This document shows, one piece after another, positions 10,373-20,100 of a stretch of DNA of 64,000 nucleotides (its first letter is position 1; every line of letters starts with the position of its first letter). The notes under the pieces are model-generated. The model made no database searches, was not told where the DNA came from, and worked only from the letters and a program-made list of their open reading frames with translations. The translations under genes were made by a program, and so were the position numbers. The DNA lies in NCBI GenBank assembly GCA_028752905.1, contig JAQNBH010000002.1, forward strand, positions 38,260,975 through 38,324,974, written 5' to 3'. Origin of the DNA: Cladorhizidae sp. MBARI D1340-BT2 (Eukaryota; Porifera; Demospongiae; Poecilosclerida; Cladorhizidae).

Positions 10373-13300
10373 TTATAGATATATATGAGGACACTTCAGT
10401 TGAGCTCTTAGAGCAGCACCAGCTTCAGCACTAATATTATTATTATATAGCCAGAGTGTGTGTAGCTTATGGCATGACTTTAGTGCAGCAGCTAGAGCAT
10501 CTGTACCAACATCACTAATATTATTATTACCTAGGTATAGTGTGTGTAGCTTATGGCATGACTTTAGTGCAGCAGCTAGAGCAGCTGTACCAACATCACT
10601 AATATTATTATCACCTAGGCCTAGTGTGTGTAGCTCATGGCATGACTTTAGTGCAGCAGCTAGAGCTATTGTACCAACATCACTAATATTATTAATACCT
10701 AGGTTTAGTGTGTGTAGTTCATGGCATGACTTTAGTGCAGCAGCTAGAGCAGCTGTACCAACATCACTAATATTATTATCACCTAGGCCTAGTGTGTGTA
10801 GCTCATGGCATGACTTTAGTGCAGCAGCTAGAGCAGCTGCACCAACATGACTAATCTTGTTGCCATAGAAACCAAATGCTTTTATAAAATTTAGTTTGTT
10901 GTGGCTAATTTTTTCCAGTAGTGCTCTAATGTGCTCATCATGTAAGTGACACCTAGACATATGTAGATCTGTAACAAGGTGAGAAGTAGTTGAGATTACA
11001 TAGCACACAGCAGTCATGTCAGCCAGTGTGAGAGTGCAGCCACTATAGCTAAGACTTTCCATTACAATGCTATCACAGACAACTTGTTGTTGTGACTCAA
11101 ATGCACACTGTGCTGCATACAAGTTACGTGTAGCTTGGTCTGACTTCAAGTGTGCAGAGCGAATGATGTGTTGTATTTGAGTAACTTTATTTTCAAACTT
11201 TGCTATTCCAAAGTAAAACTTCCAAACCATCTGCATCTGTGGCTCTCCTGCGTATAACTTGATCATCTTAATTTGTTGTTCTTCTTTAAGTTCAGATAAG
11301 TAGAGAGCTGCTAGAAACTCTTGGAAGGTGAGGTGGAGAAATGTATATGTATTATCAAGTCGTTGTAGATAAGCAGTCTTGTCAACAGTAACCAAGCCTA
11401 GGGTAAGCGTATCATTGCAGCCAGTACCTAGGAGAAGTTGTACTTGGGTGTCTCTCTGGCAAACTGATTGTCGGGAGTGAGTAGTCATGTCGAGGGCCAG
11501 TTCACAGATCTTGTTGAAGTATCCTCTGTCATTTCCGCGTAAATCATCTAGTGAATCAAGTTGTGCATTTTCATTTATACGTCGTAGATTACGCAAGACA
11601 ATATATTGGGTGAAGTGCTCGTAGATTTTCGTCTCAGTTTGTGGAATGTTGCCTCTCTCCCATTCATATAGGAAGCATATCATTGCAACATTTATTGGCA
11701 AGTAGCACATGTGCAATAGGTTGGGATGGGAATTTAGATATGCCTTCAGTTGAGCTGGTGAGATACTGGACGTGTCGGTAGTGAAGGGATACGTGTCGAT
11801 GTAATCAAGGATTTGCTGGTGACTAAATCCAAGCACTTCGATGCGTCTGGTCACGTGTTGTTTGCACCTTAGTTTGTCAGTGGCAACTGGGCGTGAGGTC
11901 ACTATGATCATGGCCGCAGGAAGGTACTTCTGATACAATAACTGGTGGATTATGGACTTGGTTTCGTCCTGAGGATGGAACTCGTCCAAGCCATCAAGTA
12001 TAAAGCATGTGCCCTCGCCGTTAGATTCCTCAATGTCATTGACCACCTTTTCACGCACTTTTGTGTTAAGATAGAGAAGTTCAAGAAGATCTGACAAATC
12101 TTGAGTCTTTCTGTTGGCTAACTGTCGGAGTGGAATATGGAGGACCAGCTTTGCACTCGTCAGTACCTCCCCACCTGTGGCCCAGTCTCTACTGACCTTA
12201 TGCACTAATGTAGTCTTCCCACTACCAGGCCGACCTTCTACCAGCACCAATGCTCCACTCTTATACTCACCAAACACTGTGTCATACTCAACCTTCTCCT
12301 TCGTCTCCAAGATGTCATCTGCATCTCCCCTCACTGAGTATTGGTAAGCATGAGTAATCTCCTTCTTCTTTTTGATTAGCACGAGGTTGATGAAGGTGCT
12401 ATTCACTTTGGGCGGCCACGAGTCTTCAGGGACATCTGCATCCTTTGCATATGATGTGATGAGATGCTCCTTTTCTGGAGGGAAGATCACAGTCAAGGTA
12501 ACTGCTTCACTAATGAGGACTTCCTCACTGCCTTTGGCTATGTGGCAGGTATACTTCCCTTGAGCTGCTTGCCTGGCTTGGTGGATGAGGAGTATGGGTG
12601 TGTTTGAACCAGAGTAACGTAGGCTGTCAGTTAAGGCCTGCCCCTCCTTCATCCACAGGTAACTTGCTCCCTCATCATCAGTGACTTGGACAGCCATGAG
12701 TGTTGACTTGCTATCAGGTACTTTAGTGTGATATGATTGGTTGGTTATCTTGAGGCGGATGGCTAAGCCTGGTGTCCTCTCTGCCACTATTATTGGCACA
12801 GGTGACTTGGCCTTCCAGAATTTTTTTTCCAAGCAATAGGCCACATTAGCTGCACCAACTACATCACTGGCTAGTTTCTCCTTAAGGTCCTTCAGAGTGG
12901 CAGCTCTCGGGCAGCTTCCCTTGACCCATTCGCAGAGAAGCTTGTGCAGCCTCAGAGTGTTGTTATCTTGAGCTCTGCAATTGTCTAGGATAGCTTCAGT
13001 GAAACCTAGTGCTATACCCAACTCCTTCCATTTGTCGGATACCACAATAAGGATCTTCATCAAATATGTGACATCGTCTTCTAGAAAAGACCAGTCACCT
13101 CCCACCGCCTGGCTGCTCGGTGTCTCTGGACCCGCCCCTTTCTCAGGCATGGACCACTCCTCGCTGAGACACCTAGCCAGCTCCTCCACAGACCCACCAC
13201 ACCCCTCCAGGACCTCAAGTAACCCATGGAAGATGGCACCATTACATCGCACTGCCTCATACACATGGTGCACTAAGTATCTCACTCTTAGCTTGGGCTT

Positions 13301-13495
13301 CAAGATGGCCTGGTCCAGTTCAGCAAATAGATCAGTCACCTCTGGAGAGATGACCTTCGAGTCACGTAACTCCTCAGATAGTGTGATGAGGTCAATGGAA
13401 GACAGGCGAGACAACACATCCTTCTTGTGGACCTGCAGTAGCTTGTACTCTTTGTTTTGCTGAGCCTGTGAGTCTTCTTGAACTGAAGAAGACAT
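10373..13495 (-). CDS. NLR-family innate immune receptor: death-fold x2, Ig-like, NACHT, LRR
   Basis: An uninterrupted frame of 1040 residues. The first ATG is at 13495-13493; the frame extends to a TTG at 13501 that should not be used in an animal gene. Domains read from the translation: helical death-fold/CARD-like region about 17-115; second death-domain-like region about 143-227; Ig-like domain about 245-337 with W281 and GKYTC at 313-317; NACHT NTPase with Walker A GRPGSGKTT at 421-429, Walker B FILDGLDE at 498-505 and a sensor-type VTSRP at 532-536; helical NACHT-associated region ending with HLTFQEFLAALYL near 721-733; about six 28-residue NLR-type LRRs from 874 to the end. Known NLRs are cytosolic sensors that oligomerise through NACHT on ligand sensing and signal through death-fold contacts; that role is inferred here. 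The polypyrimidine tract and AAG just before the ATG look like a 3' splice site, so an upstream exon may exist and could add N-terminal residues. Confidence 0.93.
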   Translation of the reverse strand: MSSSVQEDSQAQQNKEYKLLQVHKKDVLSRLSSIDLITLSEELRDSKVISPEVTDLFAELDQAILKPKLRVRYLVHHVYEAVRCNGAIFHGLLEVLEGCGGSVEELARCLSEEWSMPEKGAGPETPSSQAVGGDWSFLEDDVTYLMKILIVVSDKWKELGIALGFTEAILDNCRAQDNNTLRLHKLLCEWVKGSCPRAATLKDLKEKLASDVVGAANVAYCLEKKFWKAKSPVPIIVAERTPGLAIRLKITNQSYHTKVPDSKSTLMAVQVTDDEGASYLWMKEGQALTDSLRYSGSNTPILLIHQARQAAQGKYTCHIAKGSEEVLISEAVTLTVIFPPEKEHLITSYAKDADVPEDSWPPKVNSTFINLVLIKKKKEITHAYQYSVRGDADDILETKEKVEYDTVFGEYKSGALVLVEGRPGSGKTTLVHKVSRDWATGGEVLTSAKLVLHIPLRQLANRKTQDLSDLLELLYLNTKVREKVVNDIEESNGEGTCFILDGLDEFHPQDETKSIIHQLLYQKYLPAAMIIVTSRPVATDKLRCKQHVTRRIEVLGFSHQQILDYIDTYPFTTDTSSISPAQLKAYLNSHPNLLHMCYLPINVAMICFLYEWERGNIPQTETKIYEHFTQYIVLRNLRRINENAQLDSLDDLRGNDRGYFNKICELALDMTTHSRQSVCQRDTQVQLLLGTGCNDTLTLGLVTVDKTAYLQRLDNTYTFLHLTFQEFLAALYLSELKEEQQIKMIKLYAGEPQMQMVWKFYFGIAKFENKVTQIQHIIRSAHLKSDQATRNLYAAQCAFESQQQVVCDSIVMESLSYSGCTLTLADMTAVCYVISTTSHLVTDLHMSRCHLHDEHIRALLEKISHNKLNFIKAFGFYGNKISHVGAAALAAALKSCHELHTLGLGDNNISDVGTAALAAALKSCHELHTLNLGINNISDVGTIALAAALKSCHELHTLGLGDNNISDVGTAALAAALKSCHKLHTLYLGNNNISDVGTDALAAALKSCHKLHTLWLYNNNISAEAGAALRAQLKCPHIYL
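10382..10870 (-). repeat. 84-bp coding repeat (LRR units of the NLR gene)
   Basis: GCATGACTTTAGTGCAGCAG recurs every 84 bp; each period encodes one 28-residue LRR with the core NNISDVGT and ALAAALKSCH. The internal four units are nearly identical in DNA, with changes concentrated in the variable positions (GLGD, NLGI, YLGN, WLYN). The first and last units are more diverged, the usual picture for caps. Confidence 0.95.
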
Positions 13496-13540
13496 CTTCA
13501 AAGAGAGGGAGAGAGGAGGAGGGAGGATAAAATCAGGGAG
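13496..13540 (-). other. Probable 3' splice site (polypyrimidine tract) before the NLR start
   Basis: Read on the minus strand, the roughly 40 bases before the ATG are almost pure C/T (CCTCCCTCCTCCTCTCTCCC) and end TTTGAAG directly against the ATG. That is what an animal intron end looks like and it leaves almost no 5'UTR. The matching 5' splice site may be AAAA then GTGAGT at about 15946-15940, the far edge of the 40-bp minisatellite. Confidence 0.5.
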
Positions 13541-13544
13541 ATGA

Positions 13545-15943
13545 TGTAGACCCCTTTAATAATAGATAACACAACAACACTCACTGTAGACTCCTTTAAT
13601 AATAGATAACACAACAACACTCACTGTAGGCTCCTTTAATAATAGATAACACAACAACACTCGCTGTAGACTCCTTTAATAATAGATAACACAACAACAC
13701 TCACTGTAGACTCCTTTAATAATAGATAACACAACAACACTCACTGTAGACTCCTTTAATAATAGATAACACAACAACACTCACTGTAGACTCCTTTAAT
13801 AATAGATAACACAACAACACTCACTGTAGACTCCTTTAATAATAGATAACACAACAACACTCACTGTAGGCTCCTTTAATAATAGATAACACAACAACAC
13901 TCACTGTAGACTCCTTTAATAATAGATAACACAACAACACTCACTGTAGGCTCCTTTAATAATAGATAACACAACAATACTCACTGTAGACTCCTTTAAT
14001 AATAGATAACACAACAACACTCACTGTAGGCTCCTTTAATAATAGATAACACAACAACACTCACTGTAGACTCCTTTAATAATAGATAACACAACAACAC
14101 TCACTGTAGGCTCCTTTAATAATAGATAACACAACAACACTCACTGTAGGCTCCTTTAATAATAGATAACACAACAACACTCACTGTAGACTCCTTTAAT
14201 AATAGATAACACAACAACACTCACTGTAGACTCCTTTAATAATAGATAACACAACAACACTCACTGTAGACTCCTTTAATAATAGATAACACAACAACAC
14301 TCACTGTAGGCTCCTTTAATAATAGATAACACAACAACACTCACTGTAGACTCCTTTAATAATAGATAACACAACAACACTCACTGTAGGCTCCTTTAAT
14401 AATAGATAACACAACAACACTCACTGTAGACTCCTTTAATAATAGATAACACAACAACACTCACTGTAGACTCCTTTAATAATAGATAACACAACAACAC
14501 TCACTGTAGGCTCCTTTAATAATAGATAACACAACAACACTCACTGTAGGCTCCTTCAATAATAGATAACACAACAACACTCACTGTAGACTCCTTCAAT
14601 AATAGATAACACAACAACACTCACTGTAGGCTCCTTCAATAATAGATAACACAACAACACTCACTGTAGGCTCCTTTAATAATAGATAACACAACAACAC
14701 TCACTGTAGACTCCTTTAATAATAGATAACACAACAACACTCACTGTAGACTCCTTTAATAATAGATAACACAACAACACTCACTGTAGGCTCCTTTAAT
14801 AATAGATAACACAACAATACTCACTGTAGACTCCTTTAATAATAGATAACACAACAACACTCACTGTAGACTCCTTTAATAATAGATAACACAACAACAC
14901 TCACTGTAGGCTCCTTTAATAATAGATAACACAACAACACTCACTGTAGACTCCTTTAATAATAGATAACACAACAACACTCACTGTAGACTCCTTTAAT
15001 AATAGATAACACAACAACACTCACTGTAGACTCCTTTAATAATAGATAACACAACAACACTCACTGTAGACTCCTTTAATAATAGATAACACAACAACAC
15101 TCACTGTAGACTCCTTTAATAATAGATAACACAACAACACTCACTGTAGGCCCCTTTAATAATAGATAACACAACAACACTCACTGTAGGCTCCTTTAAT
15201 AATAGATAACACAACAACACTCACTGTAGGCTCCTTTAATAATAGATAACACAACAACACTCACTGTAGGCTCCTTTAATAATAGATAACACAACAACAC
15301 TCACTGTAGGCCCCTTTAATAATAGATAACACAACAACACTCACTGTAGGCTCCTTTAATAATAGATAACACAACAACACTCACTGTAGGCTCCTTTAAT
15401 AATAGATAACACAACAACACTCACTGTAGACTCCTTTAATAATAGATAACACAACAACACTCACTGTAGACTCCTTTAATAATAGATAACACAACAACAC
15501 TCACTGTAGACTCCTTTAATAATAGATAACACAACAACACTCACTGTAGGCCCCTTTAATAATAGATAACACAACAACACTCACTGTAGGCTCCTTTAAT
15601 AATAGATAACACAACAACACTCACTGTAGGCTCCTTTAATAATAGATAACACAACAACACTCACTGTAGGCTCCTTTAATAATAGATAACACAACAACAC
15701 TCACTGTAGGCTCCTTTAATAATAGATAACACAACAACACTCACTGTAGGCTCCTTTAATAATAGATAACACAACAACACTCACTGTAGGCTCCTTTAAT
15801 AATAGATAACACAACAACACTCACTGTAGACTCCTTTAATAATAGATAACACAACAACACTCACTGTAGACTCCTTTAATAATAGATAACACAACAACAC
15901 TCACTGTAGGCTCCTTTAATAGATAACACAACAACACTCACTC
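13545..15943. repeat. 40-bp minisatellite, about 60 copies, upstream of the NLR gene
   Basis: The unit CTCCTTTAATAATAGATAAC plus ACAACAACACTCACTGTAGG is 40 bp and repeats about 60 times with striking uniformity. Most variation is a single A/G at one site (GTAGACTCC versus GTAGGCTCC), with rarer GGCCCC, TTCAAT and CAATAC variants. The last unit has lost three bases. On the NLR coding strand every unit contains CAGTGAGTG, a 5' splice-site-like core. Placement in a 5' intron is inferred from the flanking splice-like sequences. Confidence 0.95.
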
Positions 15944-16940
15944 ACTTTTGCTAGTAAAGGTTCCTTAGATAACTTCAGAGTTCTCCCACTGCAGGTGAGA
16001 GTAGAGAGCTGGGTAGTGGCAATGAGCTGCTAGATCACAGAGTTTGAGAGCTATATAGTAGATGAGCAAGAGTTCAGACCTCAGGGCTACAGGCGTGGCC
16101 CTTTATACTTGAGCTAGGACTACTCACTTCCTGTCTAGCACTAATTAGGCCCTTGTGGTGTGCTCCCTCCCTCCCCACATATTTGGCCGCCCACAAAACT
16201 ACTTTAACGAGCATGTAGGAGCTCTAAATATGACTCACCCTTAAAACATCATCAGTGTGTGTGAGTGTGTGCCAAAGTTCACGCTGGGTTTAGCTGAGGG
16301 GTAATATTTAGTGTGTCAGATGTTGTGGGAAGCCGCTACCCATTGATTTTGTGGGGGTGGAGGTCACACTAGGTGTGAGGTGTGCTCCAGGAGACTTGGA
16401 CATGTGGGTGTGTGCAATATTTAGTCATATAGAAGGGACCAGTAATAAGTGACACTTCCTTTGTGAAGAACTCGGCAACCTAGTTAGGTGCGTGGGGATT
16501 TCTGTCAGGATAGCATCTCTCCCTCCCCACTCTAGTATGACACACGCAGTGTGCAGGTGGGGGGTATGTGCATGTGGTGAGGTGTTTATGTACATATGTG
16601 AGAGGTCTTTATAGGTTAAAGTTCTTCCTATTGTAGAGGTGTGTCATCTTCTCTGCTCGAGTCCTCGCTGGGACTGTCAACTCATGGCCCTCCACCATTG
16701 ACCTCTGAACCACAGCAGTTCAGAGGTCAGAGGGGCTGCTCTGTGAGATGACCTCTGTTCACAGTTGACTGGGGCAGGGGCAGACCAAGGGGGCGTGTTT
16801 GTCAATTTCCTCACGACTACCAAAAGTGCTGCACATTTACAATGTGAGGAGGAACTTTCTGTGGGAGTTTCTAGTTTCCATGGCAACATTTCAGCACTTA
16901 TGGAACATCTACTAATCTGCACTCTGCCCATCACCTCCAC

Positions 16941-16972
<32 letters not shown>

Positions 16973-17157
16973 GCTGGAGGAGCTGCCTCAGGTCAGGACA
17001 CTGATGTCAGATGTCTTACTACTACATGCATAGGTGTGTCCTGTGAGGATCTTGAGAGCATCCTCCCTCTCCTTCCTGGCTGCCTTTGTCTCTGTGGCCC
17101 TGGCTCTTGAAGTGAGTGTTGATGTTGCAAGAAGACACACTATATGATGGTGGACAT
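15944..17157. other. Spacer between two arrays; likely NLR upstream region
   Basis: Mostly unique sequence holding a possible upstream NLR exon or promoter on the minus strand, which cannot be defined by eye. 16140-16240 (TGCTCCCTCCCTCC then ATTTGGCCGCCC) is similar to 30270-30365. A CA microsatellite occupies 16941-16968. Open frames of 79-96 codons around 16677-17004 run across the microsatellite and are not supported as genes. Confidence 0.5.
16941..16968. repeat. CA microsatellite
   Basis: An uninterrupted run of about 14 CA dinucleotides. Confidence 0.95.
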
Positions 17158-20100
17158 GAGGCTTTTCTAATCGTGGGCACCAACTCTCTGGGGTTGGCTT
17201 TTCTAATTGTGGGCACCAACTCTCTGGGGCTGGCTTTTCTAATTGTGGGCACCAACTCTCTGGGGCTGGCTTTTCTAATTGTGGGCACCAACTCTCTGGG
17301 GCTGGCTTTTCTAATTGTGGGCACCAACTCTCTGGGGCTGGCTTTTCTAATTGTGGGCACCAACTCTCTGGGGCTGGCTTTTCTAATTGTGGGCACCAAC
17401 TCTCTGGGGCTGGCTTTTCTAATTGTGGGCACCAACTCTCTGGGGCTGGCTTTTCTAATTGTGGGCACCAACTCTCTGGGGCTGGCTTTTCTAATTGTGG
17501 GCACCAACTCTCTGGGGCTGGCTTTTCTAATTGTGGGCAACAACTCCCTGGGGCTGGCTTTTCTAATTGTGGGCACCAACTCTCTGGGGCTGAATTTTTC
17601 TAATTGTGGGCACCAACTCTCTGGGGCTGGCTTTTCTAATTGTGGGCACCAACTCTCTGGGGCTGGCTTTTCTAATTGTGGGCACCAACTCTCTTGGGCT
17701 GGCTTTTCTAATTGTGGGCACCAACTCTCTGGAGCTGGCTTTTCTAATTGTGGGCACAAACTCTCTGGGGCTGGCTTTTCTAATTGTGGGCACCAACTCT
17801 CTGGAGCTGGCTTTTCTAATTGTGGTCACCAACTCTCTGGGGCTGGCTTTTCTAATTGTGGGCACCAACTCTCTGGGGCTGGCTTTTCTAATTGTGGGCA
17901 CCAACTCTCTGGGGCTGGCTTTTCTAATTGTGGGCACCAACTCTCTGGGGCTGGCTTTTCTAATTGTGGGCACCAACTCTCTGGGGCTGGCTTTTCTAAT
18001 TGTGGGCACAAACTCTCTGGAGCTGGCTTTTCTAATTGTGGGCACCAACTCTCTGGAGCTGGCTTTTCTAATTGTGGTCACCAACTCTCTGGGGCTGGCT
18101 TTTCTAATTGTGGGCACCAACTCTCTGGGGCTGGCTTTTCTAATTGTGGGCACCAACTCTCTGGGGCTGGCTTTTCTAATTGTGGGCACCAACTCTCTGG
18201 GGCTGGCTTTTCTAATTGTGGGCCAACTCTCTGGGGGCTGGATTTTCTAATTGTGGGCACCAACTCTCTGGGGGCTGGATTTTCTAATTGTGGGCACCAA
18301 CTCTCTGGGGCTGGCTTTTCTAATTGTGGGCACCAACTCTCTGGGGCTGGATTTTTCTAATTGTGGGCACAAACTCTCTGGGGCTGGCTTTTCTAATTGT
18401 GGTCACCAACCCTCTGGGGCTGGCTTTTCTAATTGTGGGCACCAACTCTCTGGGGCTAGCTTTTCTAATTGTGGGCACCAACTCTCTGGGGCTGGCTTTT
18501 CTAATTGTGGGCACCAACTCTCTGGGGCTGGCTTTTCTAATTGTGGGCACCAACTCTCTGGGGCTGGCTTTTCTAATTGTGGGCACCAACTCTATGGGGC
18601 TGGCTTTTCTAATTGTGGTCACCAACTCTCTGGGGCTGGCTTTTCTAATTGTGGGCACAAACTCTCTGGGGCTGGCTTTTCTAATTGTTGGCACCAACTC
18701 TCTGGGGCTGGCTTTTCTAATTGTGGGCACCAACTCTCTGGGGCTTGCTTTTCTAATTGTGGGCACAAACTCTCTGGGGCTGGCTTTTCTAATTGTGGGC
18801 ACCAACTCTCTGGGGCTGGCTTTTCTAATTGTGGGCACCAACTCTCTGGGGCCGGCTTTTCTAATTGTGCACCAACTCTCTGGGGCTGGCTTTTCTAATT
18901 GTGGGCACCAACTCTCTGGGGCTGGCTTTTCTAATTGTAGGAACCAACTCTCTCGGGTTGGCTTTTCTAATTGTGGGCACCAACTCTCTGGGGCTGGCTT
19001 TTCTAATTGTGGTCACCAACTCTCTGGGGCTGGCTTTTCTAACTGTGGGCACCAACTCTCTGGGGATGGCTTTTCTAATTGTGGGCACCAACTCTCTGAT
19101 GTTGGCTTTGCTAATTGTGGGCACCGACTCTCTGGGGCTGGCTTTTCTAATTGTGGGCACCAACTCTCTGGGGCTGGCTTTTCTAATTGTGGGCACCATC
19201 TCTCTGGGGCTAGCTTTTCTAATTGCGGGATTTTCTAATTGTGGGTACAAACTCTATGGAGCTGGCTTTTCTAATTGTTGGCTCCAACTCTCTGGGGCTG
19301 GCTTTTCTAATTGTGGGCAACAACTCTCTGGAGCTGGCTTTTCTAATTGTGGGTACCATCTCTCTGGGGCTGGTTTTTCTAATTGTGGGCACCAACTCTC
19401 TGGAGCAGGCTTTTCTAATTGTTGGCACCAACTCTCTGGGGCAGGCTTTTCTAATTGTGGGCACCAACTCTCTGGGGCTGGCTTTTCTAAATGTGTACAC
19501 CAACTCACTGATGATGGCTTTTCTAATTGCGTGCACCAACTCTCTGGGGCTTGCTTTTCTAATTGTGGGTACCAACTCTCTGGGGCAGGCTTTTCTAATT
19601 GTGGGCACCAACTCTCTGGGGCTGGCTTTTCTAATTATGGGTACCAACTCTCTGGGGATGGCTTTTCTATTTGTGGGCACAAACTCTCTGGGGCTGGCTT
19701 TTCTAATTGTGGGCACCATCTCTCTGGGGCTGGTTTTTCTAATTGTTGGCACCAACTCTCTGGAGCTGGCTTTTCTAATTGTGGGTACCATCTCTCTGGG
19801 GCTGGTTTTTCTAATTGTGGGCACCAACTCTCTGGAGCTGGCTTTTCTAATTGTTGGCACCAACTCTCTGGGGCTGGCTTTTCTAATTGTGGGCACCATC
19901 TCTCTGGGGCTGGCTTTTCTAATTGTGGGCACCAACTCTCTGGAGCTGGCTTTTCTAATTGTGGGCACCAACTCTCTGGAGCTGGCTTTTCTAATTGTGG
20001 GCACCAACTCTCTGGGGCTGGCTTTTCTAATTATGGATACCAACTCTCTGTGGCAGGCTTTTCTAATTGTGGGCACCAACTCTCTGGGGTTGGCATTTCT

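Noticed and set aside
13499..13501. TTG at 13501 as NLR start
   Set aside because: Animal genes start at ATG; the in-frame ATG at 13495 has A at -3 and lies right after a splice-acceptor-like tract.
13545..15943. CRISPR-like regular array
   Set aside because: Units are directly contiguous with no unique spacers, in an animal genome; it is a minisatellite.
13545..15943. Ratchet-type recursive splice sites in each 40-bp unit
   Set aside because: A ratchet site needs AG directly followed by GT; the units have CAGTGAGT in which the G is shared, so only a donor core is present.
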